Below, piece by piece: positions 48,905 to 58,808 of a stretch of DNA of 64,000 bases. Under the pieces are notes generated by a model. The model made no database searches, was not told the DNA's origin, and saw nothing but the letters and a program-made list of their open reading frames with translations. This stretch comes from Psilocybe azurescens. Its lineage: Eukaryota > Basidiomycota > Agaricomycetes > Agaricales > Agrocybaceae. The translations under genes and the position numbers were made by a program. How positions within the stretch are numbered: the stretch's first letter is position 1; each line of letters starts with the position of its first letter. The stretch covers positions 1 to 64,000 of the forward strand of contig JAJIRX010000784.1 of the NCBI GenBank assembly GCA_023853785.1, given 5' to 3'.

Positions 48905-50706
48905 TTAGAACATGTTTTCCCGAAGCCGGAGAGCAAAGAACATACTAGAAGCCCCTCCGGAAGATTTGGGATTTGATGCGCCAGTGCTAGAGGGCTGCGG
49001 CACTCCTGCGGCATCAGTATCAGGTGTTGCGGAGTCTTGCCCTGGAGTGGTACCTGTACCACTAGCAACAGTGGATAGCTCCGCAAATCCGACAGATGGA
49101 GGTGTCGCACGGAAAATGCTATATGCATTTTTCTATACGTACCCATGATATGAAAAATGAGCATACAAATGATGTCAGTATCATATTCAAGAGACCACTG
49201 GCAGCAAATACAACTAGATATCCCCGATGATCCAACCTGGGATGCCGGGTCCTGGTGTGATATTGGTTCCCTGCGAGAGATCGAAGATAGAACCTAGACA
49301 CATTGAACTTCTTGAAGTGACAGGTCCGAAATTCATATCTTGTGTGCTAATAGGCCATGTCTTGCCACCAAAAGCGAGGGACACTGTTACATTAGTGGTG
49401 CAAGCTGTAGGGCCCCAAGCAAAAGAACTACGGTAAATGACCGCATTGAAGGCAGAAAAATAACGCCCACGGAAACGAAAAACCCGGGGTTATCAGAGCC
49501 GGCTGAGGTAGCACCTGGTACTGCTGCCCATATTGGTGCAACGTCTTTGAGTTAACATTAGCAGCTAACGGTGTCATCAATGAGATTGCAGCACACCAAG
49601 CATTGTATGAAGTGGAAGTATACCTGACAGTGTCTGAAGCCAGAACATTGCTTGGCTAGTCGGCATATTATTGAAATCGACATCACCACTAAACAGAGAG
49701 GTGTTTCTTCCTCCCAGAGTGAAGACCCTACCTGGAGTCTCTAGCACTTCATCGTCATTAGATCTCTGGAGCCAGAATCCTAGTTCTGGAGCAGAGAGCA
49801 GGTCAGATCCAAGTGCTTGCCAGAATGGAGTAGCATGCATGCTCGCAATGGAGGAAAACGCAAGGCCCATGATTCCGGATATAGCGCCATCCACAAGGCC
49901 AGGGGTTAACGTCGATACGGACACTGAGAAACATTCAGAAAGATCAAATGTGCGCAACGACAATATAGGACTTACGGAACGTTTGCGACGGTATCGTAAA
50001 TCCGCCCATTGTCATGGAATCTGTTGAGAGAGACCCTACTACGGAACCTGAGCCATAACTTGTCGTCACCTGTGAGCCAACGGCGTTTCCAGCTGGGGAT
50101 GCAAATGAAGACGATTTTGAGGCGTCAAAGAGAGGGATAGTAGAATCACACTGCTGATACTCCCTGGTTGTGATACTACACTCTTGACATTCTGTATCGG
50201 CGACCCATAAGTCGGAAGACCCAGTATCTAGAATGACATTGAAAGTCTGTGGTCTGTGATACACAGATTTCAATGCGCCATCCTAGTTCTAGTTCTGAGG
50301 AATCTGTTTACTCACGGCGTGCCAATTGTTACAGTTCCATAATAACTCGCGTCGTGGTTCTGCGATGTACAAATGCCATGTCAAGTTATAATTGGAACAC
50401 TGGTCAGTAAGATACTATAAGTTGATTTTTTGATGCACATAGCTAGTTGGTCACTGGAATCCCAACACTACTTGCTCTCCTTCCTGCGCTTCCGCACGTT
50501 TTCTTGGCGTTTTCGGGATCAACCATTTTGGAGCTCCGCTGTACTAATCGCTCACGCGTCAAGAAATGTGCAAGAAAATCAACTTGGTCTCTCGTTGGAC
50601 CTCCTCTCTCTTTATCCACGTTTAGGATACTGAACTTGTAGCATATTTTCCCCATAATGGCATATTTGCTGCCCAAATTGTCTCTCTCCTCCCAGCATGC
50701 ACTCAC
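48905..50706 (-). CDS. Pepsin-like aspartic protease (A1), second active site not evident
   Basis: A1 proteases use one Asp from each lobe. The first lobe is clear: NHDASYYGTVTIGTPPQTFN across an intron, then VILDTGSSDLWVADTEC, SYGSGSVVGSLSTDSM and GIMGLAFSSIASM. The second lobe is recognisable from WLQTL, VAPIWAAVPGATSAG, ACTTNVTVSLAFGGKTWPIS, MCLGSIFDLSQ, GWIIGD and IFRATPPSVGFAEL, ending in a Ser/Thr/Gly-rich tail. Where DTGT should stand, before VAPIWAAV, the frame reads IDDTVSC and then hits stops. Either an exon is mis-spliced by eye, bases are wrong, or the second catalytic Asp motif is degenerate. The Ser/Thr-rich tail suggests a cell-wall or GPI-type member. The 5' end is uncertain: no signal peptide was found, so a first exon probably lies further upstream. 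Confidence 0.65.
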
Positions 50707-51475
50707 TGTACACTGATGTCGTCACTTCTGCCATACTTGGCACACCCTTGCGCTCGCCATACCACAATCATATTTGGCTGGCTTGCAGCTTGTCCAACCT
50801 GCTATCCCCCTTCTGCAGTGGCAATCTACTCCCATATTACGCGGTACTCGAGTATCCCCCACAGCCCGTGCGTGTTTTAATGGAGTGGTTGCTGATATAA
50901 GGGTTTGTGTTGAGATCAGAGTCGTCGATCTATGGAACGTTTTTCTATAGCCTGTGAGCATCAAGCCATGGACGGTGGACCTTTGACCAGCACAAGCCCT
51001 CAGGCTCATCTTCTGCTTCTCGTGGAAGAAAAATGCCCACCGCCCAATTGACCTCGACGACCCTACCATGGAGCGCGTCCGGTTCATAAGTCAGCTCAAC
51101 GATGATAGGTGCACGACACGTCTGAATGTCGTGTCAGTTGTCGACCGAGCTGGAAAAGGGGTTGGGTGCGTTTAGAAGAGAGATGGTGGTCGTCAGTGGT
51201 ACGTGTTCTTCTCGTTCTTGCTATTTAAATGGGCTGCACTCCTGCGTTTCACTCTAATTACAAAGGCTGCCTACAACGAGTTCTCGCGCCATCAAATTCG
51301 CACGTAGCATCTCAGCTTACTCTATTCTACAGGAGTCTTCGCATCTCTTAGATCTGCGACTCGGATTTTGGTGATGTTGGGTCAAAGCCAATGAATTCCC
51401 GCGTTTTTAACTCGCTATTCCTAACAGGCTACAGGTGTTTTGGAACCTGGCTGGCTTCTCATGAGAGACAAATCA
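50707..51475. other. Spacer, protease 5' side / GMC copy 2 3' side
   Basis: This 769-bp stretch probably includes the missing first exon and promoter of the protease and the terminator of GMC copy 2. I could not define either. No repeat was seen. Confidence 0.35.
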
Positions 51476-53846
51476 TCATTTCCACGAGTTCTTGATAAGA
51501 TCCGAGGCACGCTCTGCAATAGCGTATACAGGCACTTGTGTATGCCCGCTGATGATGAAAGGCTTGCAAAAATATGTCAATATCGTCAAATATCTGAACG
51601 TCAACAGGACTGAGCCTCGCACCATTACTGAGCCATCGACAATTCGAAGGCCCGAGGCTCCTTTGACGCGTAGATCAGGGTTGACCACGCCATAGCTTGC
51701 ATTTATTGCAGACATTGCTGCAGTACCAACCCCATGCTGGGTACTGATTGCGGTATTACGGATGAAATCCTCAATCTCAGCATCGGTTGCATTCGCCAAC
51801 GGGGAAGTTTGTTCGATAATATAATTTTTCCATACTGGTGCCTTGTAGAATGTTTGGACCAGTTTGACGCCCTCTATCATGGCAAGGATGTCGAAGTCTT
51901 TGTGAAGAAACCCATATCGATATTTGGCTTTCCTAATGGATCGGCAGAATTGAGGGTCACAGAACCTCCTAGAAGAATAAGTGGATTCATTACGACTGTT
52001 CTTGTTAAATATGTGTGTATCGTGCTTACGGGAACTTGGTGTCACCAGAATAAAACCCATGCCACCGCTATGGCCCGGCTCTAATTCTTGAGACGTTGGG
52101 CTCTAAATACCTGTCAAAATGATACATTTGAAAGATAGGGGGATAACGTACGAAGGGGACAAATTCTAAATGAGGTGTATTTGGCCCTGCCGACGGATCG
52201 CCACTTTTCTTGATCAGAGAAGAGTTTGCTGGAAGACGTGACCAGGCAATAAAGTTGGAAGCGGGATTGACCAGTGGACCAGTTCTGTTGAACTCCCACT
52301 GAGCTAAGGCCTGCGCCTGCAAGGTGGCATTCGTGCTGAGACTGAAAAACAATGGTTGTTATCACTTTGTTTGATCGGCACAAGCTCCGTGGAGTAGAGT
52401 AGTAAGGTAAACGTACTCGCCAAGGGGGTCGTTCGAGTTAACTGAATAAGACACCTCTACGAGTGGCTGATCGGAAAAGTTCTTCCCTACACTTGGCAGA
52501 TGAAGAACGCTCTGAATTCCGAGTTGACGCAAAGAATCGCGGTCGCCGACGCCAGAGTTCATCAGTATCTGAGGGGTGTTGATTGGCCCAGCAGACAGTA
52601 TAATTTCTTTCTTTGCGGTGAGTCTTATTGCAGAGCCTGAGTGAGTTGTTACGATTAGACCATTAAATTCTCCATGTAGACACGGACAGGCTCTCACCGT
52701 CAAGTTCAATGGAGGTGAAAGTTGGAATAGACCCTTGCAGTGCACTGTGAATACGTACGACCTTAGTATTCAATAGCACATGCAGATTGGTACGGCTCGT
52801 GAAGTTTGGCGATAAATAGGCAGTTGCAGAGCTACTCCTCGCTCCGTCGCCGATACTCGCTTGAAACCAGCCTATAAATTAGGTATCTTCGTCAGTCTGA
52901 GATACAAAAGCATCATCGGAATCATTATCAGAATATTTCTCACCCAACCCTAGTGGTCTCCCTGCGTTTATGTCCAGCAAGAAAGGAAACTGGTCAGGAA
53001 GTTGGCTTGGTACTTTGAGTATCATGTCGTCGATACTTTGAGGATTCCCAGGCAGACTAGTGAACATCATTCCGTCGAATCCATGAACGGAAGGATCAAA
53101 CTGTCCTCGAGTATCGTGCAAGTCAGCCGGGGACTCCATTTCTCATTCTAGTATGCAGGTTATTTTCGCTTATTTAGTGACTTTTTGCTGAAGTACCTTG
53201 AGAATATACGGAAGCAAGTTTTTCCATGACCACCCGGCATCGCCAGTGGTCTCAGCCCATCTGTCATAATCGTCCATTGAGCCTCGAGTATAGAACATGC
53301 CGTCTAAAATTTACTATCGTTGATCAAACGCAATAGGGAATGAGAAATGCTTGTCATACTATGCGAGCTACACCCTCCCAGTATATGACCCCTGGGGTAA
53401 TCTATAGTGCGATTATTCATGCCTATCCCGGGGGAAGTAGTGTAGTTCCAGTCATAGATTGTTTTCTGAAGGTTGAAATCGAAAGCGGGTACCATAGCAT
53501 TGAGGACGCCCTCATTTCTTTTACAGTACATGTATCGATTATCTTTCCAATTAATGAACTAATAATCAGCACATACGTTGGTCCAGCTTCAATGACGAGG
53601 ACCTGGATTTTGGAGATTTCAGACAGCCTGTTAGCAACCACGGCTCCTGATGTTCCTCCTATGTAGAAATTGAGCGCAAATTAATAGTCCACAAGACGTA
53701 GGGGCACGTAGTTACTAACCTCCAATGACTATGAAATCATATGACGTTGATGTCAACTCGCTGATATGTTGGAACACAGCTGCATAGCTAACACCAAGAA
53801 AAGACGCCAGTATAACCAAGGAGGTAAGTCTAAGAGCCCTTCTCAT
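51476..53846 (-). CDS. GMC oxidoreductase, aryl-alcohol-oxidase type (AA3_2), copy 2
   Basis: Same enzyme type as copy 1, with the same exon layout and long stretches of near-identical DNA. The start [17 protein letters not shown] is a signal peptide, and SYDFIVIGG begins the FAD fold. Signature elements are [35 protein letters not shown] and [17 protein letters not shown]. The catalytic His is in [12 protein letters not shown] and the second His in [20 protein letters not shown]. Relative to copy 1, one A is missing in the run 51899-51901 (plus strand), so GFFTKDFDI is split; copy 1 is in frame there. Conversely the WSRLPANSS region is in frame here and broken in copy 1. The gene probably arose by segmental duplication that included the promoter. 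Confidence 0.88.
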
Positions 53847-55220
53847 GACGGAGACTGCTGGATATCAATCAACAGGAAACGTAGGCCTGACAATTTTCAT
53901 TCTATTAGGTATTTATATATAGGGAGAAATTTTGTTAGAGTCAGTGGTTCAAATTTGGCTGGTATATTGATATGATGTCCCCAGAAAAAGACACCATACA
54001 CCGGACCGCGAGGCACAGAACCGCTACCAATTACCACCCATGATCTATCACACCCATGCTCCACCGACGGCAGCATGGTTTTGGCTCAAACGATGTACAG
54101 TTTTGATGGCGCAGTAAGATTCCGTGGACAACCACGGACGTGGCCAGCTCACAGAAACAACTCATATTAGTGACCTGTTGTCCGCTTCTATCGACAAGAA
54201 ATACAACATCTTGATATCTCCTGTGTCCCGGACTCCGAGCTTAAGTATTCGCACATCTCACACTCGATAACATGGTTGGGGGTGAGAACAAACCTCCCCG
54301 GCGCCTACATTGAATAGGACAACAAAACATGACAGAGTCGAAGGAGTAACTGCCTAAGATGCCATCTAATAAGCATTTATTAATTACTCATGTCCACGGA
54401 TCATTTATTTCATTGACCATATTTTTACTCCAAGAAGACACTGAACCCACGCGTGTGGTCAATGAGAAGCTCATTACAATGACCTTCTGACCATAGGAAT
54501 GTTTTTGTTGGTCTTGTCTCGTCCAATACCCCTATACTTGCTACGTGGTCGTCCGACTACCCTTGGGCAGAGTGTATGGCTAGTAGACCCTTCTGTATTC
54601 CCGTGAGTATTTTGGATTTGAAAGAACCAGGTTTTGGAGCACTGTTTTTATCCAATTTACTTCAGTGTTGAGTCATACTACTAATCGAAGGTCGCTAACG
54701 TCTCAATTTTCACCCATACGACATAAGATATCTTATATACTAACCTAGGCTATGGGCTCTTGGGCTAGTGTCGAGTTGAATCGAGAAACAAAGCCTTAAT
54801 GCGTAAATATCATTTTCGTCGAAATGCCTCTTTTCACCTCTTTCGGACACTTGGTACTGCCAGTGGTTCACGTGCTTAGACTGTAATCCCCGAATGTCTT
54901 CGATGTACAAAGTGACCATCAGAGGGAACATGGAGGACTTTATTCGCATCTGTTTAAAGACCCTATAAATCAGGTCCGCAGTCAAAAGCACTATTGCATT
55001 TCAAAAGACCTTTGAAGACGAGACAAGCACTATCATTTGGCAAGTCTAGAAGTGTACGACACCGCAGGATACGACAATCCGTACTCGTGGTATGCTATAG
55101 AACTCTTCGATCGGTATATGCGTGAGCAGAACGAACTCATTGTCTTGCAAGACAGGTATACTCCCCCTCAAAAGTGACCGGCATCTCACCCTGTCATTTG
55201 GCGCGGGAAAGACTGATGAC
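53847..55220. other. Intergenic region with duplicated GMC promoter
   Basis: The first ~700 bases share blocks with 43367-44080, including the TATA region and a CCGGACCGC block. Beyond about 54560 nothing similar is found. A plus-strand stretch at about 55050-55160 reads LEVYDTAGYDNPYSWYAIEL. It could be an exon of the following doubtful gene, but it could not be joined. Confidence 0.4.
53911..53922 (-). promoter_or_regulatory. TATA box of GMC copy 2
   Basis: The minus strand reads ATATATAAATACC, about 65 bp before the start codon at 53846, matching the element upstream of copy 1. Confidence 0.6.
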
Positions 55221-55657
55221 ATGGCGGCCACTTTTGATGGGGGTGAGTAAAAAGAATGTATTTTCCACCAGTGTTCCTTCTACTACCCTCAGTACTTCAA
55301 GCTCAAGTTTCAACTTGTCATTAACCAGGTTCTCCAAAATGTCTTTTGCGTTAAAGCCATTGCTGTCGCTGTCGCCGCTGCTATTGGCGCCCAAGACGCT
55401 CCCGGTATAGCAATAGCTGATCCGGTGAGCAGAGATGTGCCGCCTTTCTTAGTTGCACCTCGACTAACAGAAAAACTTAAATCAAGACCGAACGTGCAGC
55501 AAATGCAGCACTTACCGATGGCCGTATCTACATCCGCGTGAATCCCAGTAGGGATCTTGCATGGCCTTCAGCCGAAGCGCCCACTGCGGCCCGTCTTCCC
55601 GTAGACAAGCAAGAAAGAGGACAGGATAGTGCATCGGGGATCAACCCTCGAGGATGA
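55221..55657 (+). CDS. Doubtful small gene, unknown product
   Basis: A possible three-exon gene begins MAATFDG. A middle exon reads YFKLKFQLVINQ and AIAVAVAAAIGAQDAPGIAI, and the final exon TERAANAALTDGRIYIRVNP, ending at a stop at 55655-55657. The second intron (GTGAGC ... AAG) is clean. The first intron joins in phase only if the G-run at 55239-55243 has four rather than five Gs. The composition is Ala/Val-rich and protein-like, but I recognise no family. The minus strand also has an open frame here, so the call is weak. Confidence 0.3.
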
Positions 55658-57775
55658 GCTGGCTCAAAAGAAGATGCTAATTCCAGATATTCCGGCTAAT
55701 CAACGGTAATTAGCGCTTCAGGAGTGGATCTTTGCTTACATTTTCCCAATCTCACCTCAGAGGAGTTACTTAGTGACGAGGAAAATCCCCATTAAAACGA
55801 TGCTAGGCAATGGCCAGACAGCCATTCTAGATTGTTGCTTGAAGCATGCGTAATGGCTGGGCTGGGGAGGTGAAGGCTAAGATTTCAGACCAGCTATTTA
55901 CCTCTGTCAACTTTAGTCTTGGAGCTTCGTAATTCCACGTCTGTAAGTTAAATTATAATGGTAATCTTATGAGGAGCGTTTTCTGAGCCAAAGTTGATGC
56001 GTGATGAACCTATAAAGTCTGATCTACTGCCAAGTGCATTCTGGAATGTCATACCGGGACGCCGGGTTTCAACGACATGACACACCCCAATATCAGAGCA
56101 CTGATTGCATGTCGGAAGATGGTCGATCTTTTGAGCCTCTTTTGTGGTGGTCCCTTTTGGCCTCACACTTGTCTCTGCTCATCTCGACGTCGAGCTGTCG
56201 ATGGCTTGTCAGCGAAGTAGGCTTCGCATACACATAGGAGCATCTTGGGAGGAATAAAACATACGGCTGTGATACTGGGCCATGACGGACCTAGGCACTT
56301 TCGTCCTTCTCAGTGACTCCCAACGCTGATGGGACCGTAGCCTTCCAACTATAGATCAGAACATACGTCCACTTGATTCAGTCAAATGTATTTAAAGGTT
56401 AACTGAGAGCCGTGCCTGTAATTCCTTAAAGTACATACCACAATGCTGCGGTGTAGTGTCACCAATACATCGGAATTCAAGGGAGAAAAGTGCCCATTTT
56501 TGTCGATACCTTGTCAAAGACCGATATAGACTGATGCTTGATCTCGGAAGGCTCGAGCTTAGAAACTGTAGGCGCTTCGTAAACGTCAGTCCCCAACTGG
56601 ATTGACACTCGCTAACGATACTTGGGATATGACAGGAGGACATGAGGAAATCGAGCTCCTGTAACTCGGTTAAATGCAATAAAAATTCAATGTGAGGTGT
56701 TGCTTTGTCTACATCTTTCTCATGATAATTTATTCTTTCCGACTGTGCTCCAAGTTGATGATGGTTCTATGCTTATAGATATGTTATCTTCTCTCATGGA
56801 TCCATCTCCTCTCCTGGTATGCCCCATAAATTATCACCCCATATGGCTAAAGTGGTCTTCATAAACGATGCGCTCGATTAGGAGCCCCTGTCCCACTGGT
56901 CGCCACAGACACGATTTAGACCTAGGTCGTTATCACGTGCCGTCTTAGAAAGGACTTCTTCGGAGCCAAATATAGATTTTTTGATGAAATTACGGTCAAT
57001 TCCGAAAGAAAATACCAGTATTCAGCATGCATTGAGTCGAGAAAAGAAGGTTGACCACGAGCTCGATGCCCAGCAAAGCCGTATTTTACGATACGTAAAC
57101 ATTCATACCCTTTATGCAACAGGTTGAAAAATAAGGGTGTACTAACTCTACGGATGGTCTTCGCCAGATACCGCATTGCGTCCCCGATCGGATTTTTTTC
57201 CTTGGAACCATATCTAATCGAAGTTAACAAGTCAATACACGGCGAAGAAAGATAGTGGATGTAAGCCTAACATGTTATCATCAAGTAAGCATGAGTTTAC
57301 TGTCAATGGTTAACCCGACAACCAACAGAAGTTCACAAGTTTACAAAACCGAGTGGACAAACGCATTTCCAAATCGGGAACAAGGAATGATCCTGATTTG
57401 GACAAGTGTTTATGGTACACCCCGTTTCTCGTCGAACGAATCATGACGTTCGGTGAGTTTTCCATCGGGTTAATGGCCCTTAAATCGTCTTCTAGTACTT
57501 ATTTAATTAGGTCGTGGCCTCGGCTAGAGTCCGTTCCAATGTCAGAGTCGTAGATATACCTGATTTACTCTTCCCCTTGAGTGTCATTTCTGGTGGCTCC
57601 CGCGACCTAATTCGGGCATTCCCCTTATCCTATGTCCCTCTTGCTTATGGGGTATTGGGTCTATAAAGATGGCGCATTGGAAATGGAGGATCCCCGCAGA
57701 GTCACTATCTAGTACTTCCCTCGACAAGCAATTGCAATCTAGCAGCTTTCTCCAATTCTCTATCCTCTAACCAAG
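55658..57775. other. Gene-poor region upstream of the peptide gene
   Basis: This 2.1-kb stretch has short frames on both strands without motifs or good splice chains. The last 120 bases carry the peptide gene's TATA box. No repeats were recognised. Confidence 0.35.
57661..57668 (+). promoter_or_regulatory. TATA box of the secreted peptide gene
   Basis: CTATAAAG lies about 110 bp before the ATG at 57776, and a pyrimidine-rich stretch with a CCAAG start context follows. Confidence 0.55.
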
Positions 57776-58079
57776 ATGCAATTCACTCTCCTCACCACCG
57801 TTCTTGTTGCCTGCAGTAAGCCTTTTTTCTTTTTTTAACTTGATAGGCATTGCCTTACATTTTCTCTTAGTGACCGTCTTCGTGTCTGCATCGCCAGTCC
57901 CCGTACCAGTAGCAGTTGAGGCTCGCAGATTTGCCCTCGTGAGTACTCTAAAAGCAACGTGCCCAAATTGTTATGTGCTGATTAAAATTTGCCCATAGCC
58001 TCGAGAAGCTGAGGTTGAAATCGCTCGTGAACCCGAAGCCGAGCCCGAGCCCCTCTGCTCAAAATACTCTTGCCTCTAA
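57776..58079 (+). CDS. Secreted 62-residue peptide precursor with dipeptide spacer and Cys-bracketed C-terminus
   Basis: Three exons, 57776-57815, 57871-57938 and 57999-58079, with GTAAGC-TTAG and GTGAGT-ATAG introns, give exactly 63 codons including stop. Residues 1-20 are a signal peptide (MQFTLLTTVLVACMTVFVSA). Residues 21-31 are Pro/Val-rich, and RR at 32-33 is a kexin-type dibasic site. The third exon encodes PREAEVEIAREPEAEPEP, in which residues 47-54 are EP-EA-EP-EP. These are the kind of X-Pro/X-Ala pairs that dipeptidyl aminopeptidases trim from yeast alpha-factor precursors. The last eight residues are LCSKYSCL, with Cys56 and Cys61 able to form a six-residue disulfide ring. There is no C-terminal CaaX box, so it is not a usual mushroom lipopeptide pheromone. 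Processing and function are inference; the gene structure is seen directly. Confidence 0.75.
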
Positions 58080-58808
58080 GGGCGCTTATCATCTCGTCAC
58101 CTCCCCTCTCATCTATTTATCATTATGGAGCGGAGTGTGCAGAAGGATGGGTGCCTTAATTGAGGACCCAAGCAGAACGGAGCTGGTCGTGCTCAAACAA
58201 AAAACATAATTACTTCCCCTTCGACCATCACATTCACATTCACATCGCATTCAACACCATCTCCCCATCTCTGGTTTAATTATCCATCGAACACTCCCAT
58301 CCGCCCATTCACCCCTTTCGATTCGGATACCCCAACCATTTTCGCCCGCCTCATGGAAACCTTCTCATCACCCTCCTCCAAATCCTTTACTCTCGATTTC
58401 GCATTCTATCTAGACCAGCACCGATGCGCGTCCTTTAAAATTCTGGTTGTAGCTTTAGCTGTTTTCGACTTACTTTCCCTCTGCTGTGTAGACTTCTTTG
58501 CTTTCATTTGGATCTTTCGCGCGTAGGCCATCAGGCTCCTCCGCTGCATCACACCATCTTGCTATCCTTATATCTGTCTGTAACATTCAAGTGTAGTTCT
58601 AGCCTTCTCCCGCAATTTCGGAATACCTGAAAATAATATAAACATTTGATAAAACATCCTCATAATGTTGCTGTCATTGAGCCAATTTCCTGCTTAACGA
58701 AGATGCAAAGTCTAAAATGATTGGGGCATGGATGTACAAAACTCAATGATGTCAGTAACTATATGTGCTCTAGGTAAGTATGTATGCAGGTCCTTTTCAG
58801 AAAAAATC
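58080..58808. other. Convergent spacer, peptide gene / FAP1
   Basis: This 729-bp spacer lies between convergent genes and is pyrimidine-rich after the peptide stop. It probably contains a long 3' untranslated region. No gene was seen. Confidence 0.4.

Noticed and set aside
57776..58079. Secreted peptide as a classical mushroom mating pheromone
   Set aside because: Those precursors end in a CaaX box with Cys fourth from the end; here the Cys is second from the end and a signal peptide is present. No pheromone receptor gene is in the window.
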